35,398 nucleotides of DNA. Source: Terfezia claveryi (Eukaryota; Ascomycota; Pezizomycetes; Pezizales; Pezizaceae). The notes under the pieces are model-generated. The model was not told the origin of the DNA. It worked only from the letters and a program-made list of their open reading frames with translations, and did not search any database. Positions within the stretch are counted from its first letter, which is position 1. Every line of letters starts with the position of its first letter. The position numbers and the translations under genes were made by a program. Below are positions 9,121-18,612 of this stretch, piece by piece. Where the stretch lies: positions 1 to 35,398 of the forward strand of contig WHUX01000377.1 of assembly GCA_015179025.1 (NCBI GenBank), read 5' to 3'.

Positions 9121-9665
9121 TGTCACAACGGTCCTTTCCTAGCCAGGTTTGAGAGTCGGACGGGATTATTGTTGATTGATATCGTTGTTATCTCTGTTCC
9201 CGAGATAAGGGGTCTCGGGAACCTTATTCCTTCCGGTGGCCTTGGCCAGGAAGGAAGCCTGTATATATAGCTTGCTCTCTCGCCCTCTTGTTGGATCCCC
9301 ATCCAACGTCTTGTATACCCAATACAGGACCTTGCTTCCCCCAGTGCTTGTGCACCTCCCTTGTGCACATCCTTGTCTCGAACAAACAACTCTGCAGTAC
9401 AGCTGCCTCCATTGACACATGCGGCAACTGCCTCCGCGTGTCTCGTGTCTCTTGCCTCTTGCCTCTTGCCTCTTGCCTCTTGCCTCTTGCCTCTTGCCCT
9501 TGCCTCCGTCTCAGTCTTCCCCTGGTCACACACGTAGCGTTCCTACGTGTGTCTTACCCTAGCCTTTCCTCCGATCACACACGTAGCGCTCCTACGTGTG
9601 CGATTGCCCCTTGCCACTTCCCCGGCGTACCCCTTGGTCGCCTTGTCCCCAGAGCCCTCGTTATA
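9121..9665 (+). repeat. Element C 3' LTR (545 bp)
   Basis: Pair of the 5' LTR 3435-3981. The last bases are TTATA instead of TTACA, so the terminal CA has become TA, a C-to-T change at the integrase-recognised end that must postdate insertion. TATA box at 9262-9269 and palindrome at 9196-9222. The target duplication TCTGT follows at 9666-9670. Confidence 0.95.
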
Positions 9666-10725
9666 TCTGTAGCCAATCAAATCCTTCGATTTTACAGGCT
9701 CTTGCTACTTGTAGAATTTCTTTGTTCACAATTTCCGATTGTCCGTCTGCACGTGGATGATATGCGGTGGACGGTTCCAACTTGATTCCTTTATTCCTAG
9801 CCCAATCTTGAAAGTGCGTTGACATAAAAAGAGTGTCGCAGTCAAAAACAATACAGAAAGGGTATCCCATTGTCGGGACTACATGAGTATTAAAGGTAGC
9901 AGTACATTGTTCTGCTATGAAATTATCTGAGACAGGAATAAGAAACTTGAATCCTGATTGTCTATCGACAATCGTCCAAAGTCGTGAAATACAAACTACA
10001 TGATCTTCTTCAACAGGAATATTTGGGTACAAAATTGAATACTTAGTAAACACAGGTGCTACTTTAAGAAAATCCATCGATATGTCAGTCCATGGCCTGC
10101 TTGGTACATATAATGGGGTTACGAGTCCAAGTGGCGCCTTGTTGGAATACTTTGTCTATTGACAATTATCACAACTTCTGATATAGTCCTTAGTTGGTTC
10201 TACAAAGGACTGGCAATCATATCGGTCAGTAAGATATTTCATCGTTTTTTCAATGCCACCATGAGCGGTTGCTTCATGTCCATCTTTAATAACCAATTCG
10301 AGATAGTTCTTACCTTCGATGTTAAAGGTAGAGGGCAATACTAGTCTCCATTGTCCTTGTCGGTTCTTGACATACAAAAATCCATCTTTTATTCTATGAT
10401 CCTTACGGTTCACCAAGGTATCATAGTAGTTCTTCCAGATAGGACATACTCTCATGCATGATTGATACGTGGCTTTCATACCTGTTCCTTGGTCAAGCCA
10501 GTGTGTGATGAAGTAGTCCTTGTCGTCTTCCCATCCGTCGCTGATGTGCTTCTCTTCAATGAGCTTGTTGAGGGTCGGTTCGATCCTTGTGTTGAAGTCA
10601 TTGATGGTGGGTTTCTTCTCCTTGCATGTAGAAGCATTATGTCCTGAGAACTTACAGAAATCACAACGCTGTCGGGAGGTCTTGGTGTCTTGAATGAAGG
10701 AGGGTAAATCTTCGTCAATGGCTAC
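9666..10725 (-). pseudogene. pol: Element B pol: integrase zinc domain and catalytic core
   Basis: One minus-strand frame runs from about 10725 to the insertion site of C at 9670, broken by one TAG (10156-10158). It starts with a knuckle (see 10624-10665), then the integrase HHCC zinc domain: H-x4-H in HEATAHGG and C-x2-C in SCDNC, with 29 residues between. The catalytic core has IVDRQSGF, FDCDTLF in place of the common SDRDTLF, and DGQSEIVNKEI, so the D, D and E residues are present. The product joins the element DNA to the chromosome. The frame continues without loss at 3434 once C and one target copy are removed. Confidence 0.92.
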
Positions 10726-11490
10726 TCGCTTTTTAGAACGAGTAGTGACGGCGGCGGTGTTGATTGGAATTGCGTTGCTGCTGCTAGTGGTTGCAGCTGG
10801 TTGTTGAGGTGCATTCCATGGTTGTTGTGGGCAACAGGAGTATTCATGATCTCCTATTCATTTGTCGGTTGGTCATCTGTTCGGTAGGGTTACTGAACTG
10901 AATGCTGGGTTGGAGAGTGGGTTGTATCGGCTTGTTGGCAATCCATCTTTTTGCCCATTCTCCGATTTCCTGGATAGCTTCTTCTCGGCTGAGAGCTGGT
11001 GGAGGTGGATAAGCTGGCGTTTGTTGTACTGGTGCTAGTTCCTTTTGAGGCTCATTTGCGGCTAGGATATGCGCAATACGAGTCGTAAGGAATTCCTTCT
11101 CCTTCTTAAGAACTAAGGCTGTCAGGTCACAGTTCAAACTGCCATGTCCGTGGTGGTTGCAGATTGCACATGTTTCGACGGTGAACATGCACTTGTTCAT
11201 GGCGTGGGAGCTCCATGAACTGGACAGTAAAAATCACGGCAAAAGGACCAGTGCATTCTTTTGTGTTGTTGCCAATTGCTATGAGCCAGGTCGATAGCAA
11301 TTTCTTTCGCTTCTTCAGGAGCAAGGGTATTTTGTTGTGCGTTTTCAGAAGATGGAGGCCTATATCTTAGTCCAAGAACTGTAAAGGGTTTGTTCTTGTT
11401 TATATTGGGTACACGATCATACCCGCTGAAAACTTCTTCTGGTATAGTAGATAGAGTCTCGTCGTCTGAGGACTCTTCTTCCTTCATCAT
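10624..11490 (-). pseudogene. Element B pol: linker with extra CCHC zinc knuckles between RNase H and integrase
   Basis: This part of B pol has no counterpart in A, C or D. It follows RNase H (an acidic stretch EEESSDDETLSTIPEE near 11450-11480) and contains Cys/His clusters. The sequence CRDFYCPVH lies near 11225. A CCHC knuckle CAICNHHGHGSLNC lies at about 11129-11170. A second, CDFCKFSGHNASTC, lies at 10624-10665. Between them are Pro/Gln-rich and Thr/Ser-rich stretches. Both knuckles fit C-x2-C-x4-H-x4-C, as in Gag nucleocapsid proteins, and bind nucleic acid in that family. Frameshifts near 11200 and 10850 break the frame. The placement in pol is the unusual point. Confidence 0.75.
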
Positions 11491-13211
11491 GTCATATTCG
11501 CTTTCTTCATCCTGGATGCCCTCGAAGTATGGACAGAAGATATGGTGTCTAAGTTCTTCGGCTCTTCAACGACATTTGTTGAAGTCGCAGTCAACATGCT
11601 TGAAATTGATAGCTCCGCGAGAAACCATATTGTTCTGAGTAGGGTTTCTGGTGAGTGGAAAGTTCTTAAAGCGTTGGTAGAGATGTTGCGGTTGTAGGTA
11701 TGGTTAGGAGGATCGATGCTGTTGGAGATATAATCGTCCTCAGTGGTGGGAGTATCCAAGTATTTATGCTTTCTTGATAGAGCGTCTGCTATCAAATTTT
11801 CCTTTCCTGCGGTATGCTGTATGTCTGTATCAAATTCCATTAGGTAATCTTGCCATCGCCTCAATTTTTGACTTGCAGGCATTTGAGTATGGAAGGTTAC
11901 TGACGGTTTGTGGTCGGTAAGGATAGTGAACTTGTGACCTTTCAATTGTGCTTCAAAAAATTTTAATGAGTCAATAATCGCTAATAATTCCTTTTGAAAG
12001 GTAGGATAATTGAGTTGTGCTAGATTAAATTTTCTAGAGTGGAAGCATGATGGTCTGATGTGCGTCAACGGTCCTTGACCTATCCAAGATCCTAGTCCTA
12101 CATCACTAGCATCACAGACTAAATATTTGGGTTCAGTAGATTCATTATTCCAGGGTTTTAAAACATGTGGGGAATTCACGAGTTCCTTGAGTTTTTCAAA
12201 CGCTGCGTTATGAGTATCTGTCCATTCCCATTTCTTTGTTTCTCCTTGCATTCTGACAGGGTGCTTGCATATGATGCCAAGTCAGGAATAAATCTGCTGA
12301 GATAATTAACTATTCCAAGGAATCCTCTAAGATCCTTTTTGCTTGTAGGAGTCGGAAATGTTAATATAGTAGTCCTCTTCTTTGGGTCTACATGTAATCC
12401 ATCTGATGTCAAAACGTGTCCTAAGATTTCCAATCTTGTAGTACAGAACTGGCATTTGTTTCTTTGAGATAGAATTTCTCATTCTGTAGACGTTGAAGTA
12501 CTTTCTTCAATAATTCTACATGTTCTTCATACGTTTTAGAGAATATAATAATATCATCAATATAGATGATTAAATTTTTATAGACCATGTCCTTGAAAAT
12601 TTCATGCATAATGCGAACCATGGTAGCTGGTGCATTACGATCCCCTTGTTGCATAACTCTACTTCTGAAATATCCCATGTGACATAAAAAGGTAGAGTAT
12701 TGCTTAGATTCTTCATCATTCCTGATATTAAAAAATCCGTCGGCTAAGTCGACCTTAGTCCAAATGGGATTCTCCGCTACTAGTTCAACTGCTTTATTAA
12801 TATCTGGCAATGGGGTGTGGTCCGTTCTACGGCTAAATTGCGGTCTCGACAGTCATTTACATGTCGGGCTTCTTCCGGTTTATCTCGTTTAGGGATAGTG
12901 AACATGACTATAGCATTTGTGTCATTTTCTACTCTATATATGCGACCTGATGCTTCTTCTTCGACTAATTTGTCATGGATTTGTTGTCTAAATCAATGTC
13001 CTGAGGGTTGCCATTTTGGTATCCAAGTAGCTCCTGCTTTTGGTTTGATAGAGTGATTAATTTTTCTTAGTGGCAGTAATTCCCGTAGAATTGTCTTGGG
13101 AAATAATAAGGGAAACTCCGTTACAGGGTTGAATTGTTTCTGTACCATAGAAATAGCTGTCACGAGTTCTCTTTCTGAATCGGTTTCGTCTGCGTCACTA
13201 ATATTTTCCAA
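11487..13211 (-). pseudogene. pol: Element B pol: reverse transcriptase and RNase H
   Basis: Several overlapping minus-strand frames cover RT and RNase H. At 12993-13211 is the N-terminal RT part with KPKAGATWIPKWQPSGH. At 12421-12810 is the palm with KVDLADGFFNIR and catalytic YIDD (12553-12564). At 12176-12433 is the thumb/connection region (LTSDGLHVDPKK, LRGFLGIVNYLSRFIPDL). At 11487-12251 is RNase H with YLVCDASDVGLGSWIGQ, YPTFQKELLAI, LTDHKP and IADALSRKH. The motif order and content are those of Ty3/gypsy RT-RNase H. Shifts lie between 12810 and 12993 and near 12420 and 12200. Confidence 0.92.
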
Positions 13212-13269
13212 TTATCCGGTTCACTATAATCTGCGACTGATTCACAGCTGACCTGTGTATACGCTGATC

Positions 13270-13689
13270 TTATACCATTCGCATGGTTCTAGATCCCTTC
13301 CATATACTTAGCTGGAATCGTGGAATGTTTTCCGGTTGGATAGTAACTGGTTCCTGATGGGCAGGAATTATTGCTCGCACTTTACTGAGAGCAGGTTCTC
13401 CTAGTATCATGTCCCATCCAGTCAAATAAGCTACATAGAACATTCGTTCTTCTACATAACCTATCCAATCAAGTTTGATAGTACAAGCTTTGTCTATCGT
13501 TCCTTTTGAGCCTTTAATTGCAGTACTTAATAATTTCTGCTCGATACTTCTAGTTGGTATTTTGTATAGGTGTACAAATTGAGAATTGATTAAGTCTCCT
13601 CCCTTCATTTGGAGATCAATTAAAGCTAGTGCGGGGTGTTCGTTAGCTTTAACGAATACCTTGCTAAAATCTGGTACCTGTCTTGACAA
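13270..13689 (-). pseudogene. pol: Element B pol: protease-like domain with altered active site
   Basis: The position (between gag zinc knuckle and RT), the length and the C-terminal motif WDMILGEPAL identify this as the retropepsin region. Where D-S/T-G-A would stand, the sequence is ALIDLQMKGGDLINSQF. The catalytic Asp is there but is followed by Leu-Gln instead of Ser/Thr-Gly. Either the region is mutated or this lineage uses a divergent site. The frame overlaps the end of the gag frame (13626-13877) by 64 nt, which would fit a programmed frameshift or a later indel. Confidence 0.75.
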
Positions 13690-15533
13690 GGGTCGTTCTT
13701 GATTTTATCCTTGTTGTTTTTATCCTTGGTGGCTATCGGCATAGCTAAATCTTGTGTGGCTGTACGCATGGGTACCTTATTTTTTCGTTTCCTACAGTCC
13801 TTGTAGGAGTGTCCAGGGTTCCAACACCATAGACATTTCTTGTCTTTAATTAATTGCATCTTCGTCTTCTGATCCAATTTTTTTGTGATGGTGTCCCAAT
13901 CTGAGTCCTTCCGATTTTCTGTGTTGGGTTTGGTGTTGGGATTGCTGCTAGGATTAAATTCTGTTTTTTGTCGTTGATTCTGGTCCCTGCGTAGACCGTG
14001 ACTTAGATTTTCATTCCAAGGGTGTTGTCGTCGGGATGTATTTGTTGTGGATGGTGGGGCAATATCCTTTTTGGAGGCTTCATATGACTCCGCTTGATGT
14101 ACGAGCTGATCATATGACTATTCTTCTTTGATTAAAGGAATTAATGTAGCTGACATGTATGGCGGCAGGTGATTAAGAAACTTTCTTCTTTTTACTTCCT
14201 GCGATATTGATTGTTTGCCATCCTTGTCAATCAATTTGATTTGCATTTCAGTAAGCCAGTTGGCAAACTGTTTGATTCCCATGTGACGTCGTCCTTGTAT
14301 GGTGTGCTGTCTCCCATCATTTCCACAAAATGTCCTTACTAGTAGAGGGTATCAGAAAATCCCTTAGCACTAGTATGAAACCAAAGAATGTCGCATTCTT
14401 TCCTTTTTCTCTTAGGAATGATTATAAGTAGTGAGCGCGCTTCCTTCCTTCTGAATCCAACAATTTCCAGAGCTGAAGCACCTTCTAAATCTATTCTTTT
14501 GAGAACAAACCAACATTGCATTGCTGTGGCCCAAGAGTCAAAATATTGTGAGTCTTGCCATTTTTTGTCTTCTCCTCTTAATTTTTCTGGCATATCAATC
14601 TTTATTCCTTTTAAAGCATTCGTTGCTTTATGGTTACCCGTTGTAACCATTCCTGTTGTAGATTCCCATTGTTGGTGTTCGACTGATTTCCTCGTTTGGG
14701 TTTTCTTTTAAGAGTTTGACTTGCAACTGACGATGCCTTCTCAGAGTCCGAGCTATCATCTCCGCTATCATCGGGGTCTCGTCCTCCTCCTTGTGTTTTC
14801 TGCTGCTGTTGGTCTAGTCCTGTATCTAGATCATCATCGTCTTCTGGTAATTCTATATCTTTGGTGGTTGGTCTTTGTCGTCTGGTTCTTTGGCTGACCC
14901 AGTCCTCCTTTCTGGTGTCTCAGGTGCTCGACCTTTGCCTTTCGATTGATCTTTTGGTGTTCTCAGGAATGCTCCTGGAAGTTCTTTGCTAGGATTGAAA
15001 AAATCCTCCGCGGTATGTGCTGATTCTTCTAGATGAGTGCCGCTCATTATAAATGCCATTATTTCTTCCCAGTTATTTATTACCCAATTGGTTTCCTTAA
15101 AAGTGGAACAACAGGTTTCCTTAATTCTTTACTTAAAAATGCGTTCATTTCTAAGTCTTCTTCTTTGAATGGGTAAGGTGTTAGCCATAAGTAGTGTTTT
15201 GCTATGGCTTCCATTAAGAGTCGAGTATCATCAGGATGATACTGTTGGGCATGTCCCATTGAGCGAGTATATTTCAAAATCTCCTCAATTGTTGGAAGAT
15301 GTCTATCCCAAAATTCTTCTGGTGGAGAGGTAAAGCCATACTAAAATATAGTTTGGTTCCTGCTCCACCTGGTTCTCCTATTTCTATATCGATGGGCAGA
15401 TTTATTTCCCCTTCTGTATTAGGAATTATAAATCTGGTCTTTCTGGGAGTTTCTTCTACTAATTTCTTAATATCTTCTGGTAAATAGTTAACCGTCTCGA
15501 CCTCTTAGTCTTCTTACTAAGTTCAGACGCCAT
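13626..15533 (-). pseudogene. gag: Element B gag (frameshifted)
   Basis: Capsid/nucleocapsid protein. The ATG at 15531-15533 starts MASELSKK. A few codons later another frame carries the sequence (VNYLPEDIKKLVEE, then GEINLPIDIEIGEPGGAG). Later segments include EEFWDRHLPTIEEILKYTRS (near 15320), NWVINNWEEIMAF, the block MPEKLRGEDKKWQDSQYFD (about 14590) and a basic/Asn-rich tail. It ends in the zinc knuckle CLWCWNPGHSYKDC (about 13792-13833). Frameshifts near 15490, 15340 and 15090 and a TAG near 14120 break it. It shares no recognisable sequence with gag of A, C or D. Confidence 0.85.
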
Positions 15534-15534
15534 T

Positions 15535-16004
15535 ATGTCTGATTTCGTCGTCTGTCCGCAACCAAATGCAGCTGGTTATGCGATACAATCGTCGAGTTAC
15601 TTTTCTTCTTTGGCACCTTTCTGTGCTAATGGTGTGGTGGCTGATGATCCTTATGATCTCCGTTCGACTGACGGTTCTGTTAGCTCGGTGGCTCACGAGG
15701 CTGGTGAGGCTGGATGTCAGGATCCTGATGTTTCTTATGTTCCTGGTTTTTCTTCGTCTACTGGTCTAGAATCTAGTTCTAGTTCTTCCGGCAAGAGTGT
15801 ACGTTTTCTGATTGGTGTGTTGAGGTAGACGTTAGGGGCGCAGAGGTATTGGTAGAGATGTCTGGGCCTAAGGAAGGTTCTGATGGAGGTAATTCTTTTC
15901 TGGAGGAAATGGCTGCAGTGGAGGCAGCGAGATTTGAGCCTTGGGATTGTGATGCTTGGTTGTTTAGACCAATTATTCCTGGGACCTGGGGGGCCGGTTT
16001 TTAA
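15535..16004 (+). CDS. Unrecognised reading frame antisense to the B leader, head-to-head with gag
   Basis: I do not recognise this protein. An ATG at 15535 on the plus strand is one base away from the ATG of B gag on the minus strand (bases CATTATG). The frame runs 97 codons to TAG 15826-15828, is Ser-rich (GLESSSSSSGKS), and has a moderately acidic, Cys-containing N-terminal half. An overlapping frame (from about 15804, with an ATG at 15858) continues to TAA 16002-16004 with MSGPKEGSDGGNSFLEEM and ARFEPWDCDAWLFRPIIPG. Together they would make about 155 residues if one base were gained or lost. It could be an accessory antisense gene of B, captured host sequence or chance. The lack of a promoter signature keeps confidence low. 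Confidence 0.35.
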
Positions 16005-16362
16005 TGGTGTACTGGATTTACAGGTACAGATGTAATGGCGGTTGCCAGGAGTGCAAGATGAGTTGTCGATCTTATTGGGAAAAGTGTTGTGAACGAGGGT
16101 GGGATTGTTTAATGTGGGATACCACTGCCCGTTAGAGCTCTGCTTAGCTTGCTTCTAAGTCTTTTGTTGATGTACTGCAGTTGAGAGTCTGATGTCTTGT
16201 TTGATGGATTTTTTGTTGGCTAGCTAGTTGAATAACGATATCGATTTTATATGTGCACTTGGGTGTCGAATTGTATACACTTGCGTGAGTGTAATAAAGG
16301 TATCCGAAGGTTGATCAGGCCTGGATTTAAGAGTAAAGATTAGGTAAGTAAGTTAAAAAAAA
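16005..16362. other. Rest of element B leader
   Basis: Non-coding stretch between the antisense reading frame and the 5' LTR of B. Directly next to the LTR the minus strand begins with eight T, then AACTTACTTACC. I could not match this to a tRNA 3' end or to the B LTR, so the primer site of B is unresolved. Confidence 0.6.
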
Positions 16363-17043
16363 TGTAATGAATGGTACTAGACAGTATTCATTCGGTACCG
16401 TTTATACAATCTATATCCGTAGGCACGGACGTTTGTGTATTTCGGTTCTGCTGAGGTGAGACCTAAGAAGGGTAGGAGATTACTATGTGGGACGTTCCCG
16501 AAGGGAACAGTAATTAACTGGTGTAATCTATCTTATATGATTTGTGCTATCTAAGCTATATGATCTTGATCTGATCGAAATATAGGCTTGCTTGCTCTGA
16601 AGGCTTGCTTGGTTGCTTCTTGTCTTTCTTCTGTGGATTCCAGAGGGAATCTAGCGGCCTATTTATACTCCTCTGAGATCTGATGACTAAGGAAATAAAT
16701 ATAATAAAGGGTGGCACACCAGAAGGTGGTGCGCTGTACAAAAGGGGTCATGTGGCCATAGTAATGAGTCACACGCCATAAACGATGGTCATGTGGCCAT
16801 AGTAATGAGTCACACACCTTAAACAGAGGTCACGCGGCCATAATGAGGGTGTCTTCATATGGCAAGTGCCATGGAACTTCCCATGGCAGATTCCGCGTGC
16901 TATGGACGCTTATAAAACAGTATGGGGTGGTAGAAGGCTAGTCCTTCAACTGAGAGGCTTAGTTACATAACATAGTAGTAATATAGGAAATACAGAATTA
17001 TATAATCAATTATATAAGCAATGAGATAACGTTCTCCATTACA
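16363..17043 (-). repeat. Element B 5' LTR (681 bp)
   Basis: Pair of 1848-2529 and promoter copy for B. TATA box on the minus strand at 16659-16667 (TATAAATAG). The target duplication GATTT follows at 17044-17048. Confidence 0.95.
16659..16667 (-). promoter_or_regulatory. TATA box in B 5' LTR
   Basis: TATAAATAG on the minus strand, the likely core promoter of element B. RNA would start some 30 nt or more further, near 16630, then cross the leader into gag. Confidence 0.7.
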
Positions 17044-18414
17044 GATTTCCCTGGCCGAATGTATCGTCCAGGAGGGCATCCTTTATCACCTCGAAAGACT
17101 CTATGTACCGGAAGGAGAGCTGCGCCTGCGATTGATCAAGGAACACCACGACAGCCTGGTCACAGGTCACTCTAGGGTGGCTAAAACGTTGGAGCTGCTA
17201 GCTAGGGAATACACATGGATTGACCAGCGGAAGGACGTGGAACAGTACATACGGAACTGCCACGTTTGCAAGCGTACTAAGCCTGTCCGCCACGCCCCGT
17301 ACGGGACCCTGAAACCTCTGGATATTCCTGATCGGCCGTGGCTGCACCTGACTATGGACTTCGTGACAGGGTTGCCAGAAGATTCGGGGTTCAATGCCAT
17401 CTTGATAGTGGTAGATCGGTTGACAAAAATGAGGCATGTTATACCTTCCCGGGACACCTGCTCCGCCCCAGAGTTAGCCAATCTCTACCTCAATAATGTA
17501 TTCCGATATCACGGCCTCCCCGAATCCATCATATCGACCGTGGCCCTCAGTTCACCTCAGAATTCTGGCAAGCCTTCTGCGAGCTTTTGGGGATCAAAGT
17601 GCGTTTGTCAACCGCATACCACCCCTAGACGGATGGCCAATCGGAGAGGATGAATGCCATTATGGAGCAATACCTGAGGGCCTTTATTGACTACCAGCAG
17701 GATAACTGGGTTTCGTTACTGGCCACTTGCGAATTCGCCGCAAACAACCAGTTCTCGGAATCCTCCAAAACCTCGCCTTTTCTGGCTAACTACAGTTGGC
17801 ACCCCCAGTTCGTGGATGCCCTTGTGCACCTGCAAAAGGCCAAAAAAGACGCTCCCCCGGCCAAGGAGTTCGCAGCTGGGATTGCTGAGCTCCACTCTAC
17901 CCTGAAAGCTGAGCTGGGATATGCACAAGGCAGGCAAGCCGAGTATGCCAATGGATCACGGTTGCCAGCCCCCAGATATCAACCAGGGGACAAGGTGTGG
18001 CTCTCCAGCCGGCACATCCTGACAGAACGGCCATCTCGCAAGCTCGACCACAAGTTCCTGGGTCCATTCGAGGTGTTGGCTACTGTGGGCACTCACGCCT
18101 ACCGATTGAGGTTCCTCAAGGACATCAAACGACACCCAGTCATCTATGTCTCCAAGATCGAGCCTGCTGCTAGCGACCCTCTGCCAGGCTAGGAACACCC
18201 CCCACCTCCTCCTGTAGTTATCGAAGGTGAGGAGGCATGGGAGGTGGAGGAAGTGCTAGACTCCCGAAGAAGATATAGGCGCCTGCAATATAAGGTCAAA
18301 TGGCTGGGGGACGAGGAGACGACCTGGCAACTAGCCGAAGATCTAGAAAACGCACAGGACTTAGTTACCCTATTCCACCAGCGTTACCCCCGGAAACCCC
18401 GCCCCGCCCAATGA
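17044..18414 (+). pseudogene. pol: Element A pol, right part: integrase and chromodomain
   Basis: Starts in the integrase zinc domain (EHHDSLVTGHSRVAK, RNCHVCKRTKP; all four ligands present). The core follows with [15 protein letters not shown]. One base is missing near 17533 relative to D (ATATCGACCG against GTGTCCGACCG), so the second catalytic Asp region is out of frame. A CAG is TAG near 17624. The frame resumes at about 17650 ([12 protein letters not shown]) through QPGDKVWLSSRH and KLDHKFLGPFEV, is interrupted by TAG 18190-18192 (CAG in C and D), and ends with the chromodomain (WEVEEVLDS, YKVKWLGDEETTWQ) at TGA 18412-18414. Confidence 0.92.
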
Positions 18415-18599
18415 TGTTCTTGTCGTTTGTCGTCCTGGAATTAGTTATTCGGGTTGTTATTGTCGTTGTTGTCATAGTTATTATTGGTACGTACTTCTGG
18501 CGTTGGGGTTTGTGATATAGGTTATTGGTTATTCGCCTGTTTTGTTTGTTTGTTTGTTTGTTTTTTCGCCTTGCCTTGCGTCGCTGGGACTCCACGCCT

Positions 18600-18612
18600 A
18601 AAGGGGGGATAG
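18600..18612 (+). other. Polypurine tract of element A
   Basis: AAAGGGGGGATAG next to the 3' LTR, identical to that of C. Confidence 0.85.

Larger units (their letters stand above)
3435..9665 (+). mobile_element. Element C, complete Ty3/gypsy chromovirus nested in B
   Basis: A 6.23-kb element with 5' LTR 3435-3981, gag, pol (protease, RT, RNase H, integrase, chromodomain), polypurine tract and 3' LTR 9121-9665, flanked by TCTGT. It is on the strand opposite to B. It is the innermost and therefore last inserted element of the nest. Its pol is broken by about ten small frameshifts and a few TAG codons. The LTR resembles that of A over its whole length and that of D only in R/U5. Confidence 0.96.
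1848..17043 (-). mobile_element. Element B, full-length Ty3/gypsy chromovirus, inserted in A and split by C
   Basis: A retrotransposon read on the minus strand, bounded by two LTRs (1848-2529 and 16363-17043) and the duplication GATTT. Without the nested element C it is about 8.96 kb. In element order it has 5' LTR (16363-17043), an 829-bp leader, gag, protease, RT, RNase H, a zinc-knuckle linker, integrase, chromodomain, polypurine tract and 3' LTR. Its proteins are only distantly similar to those of A, C and D, so it is a separate lineage. Several frameshifts and stops make it inactive as it stands. Confidence 0.95.
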
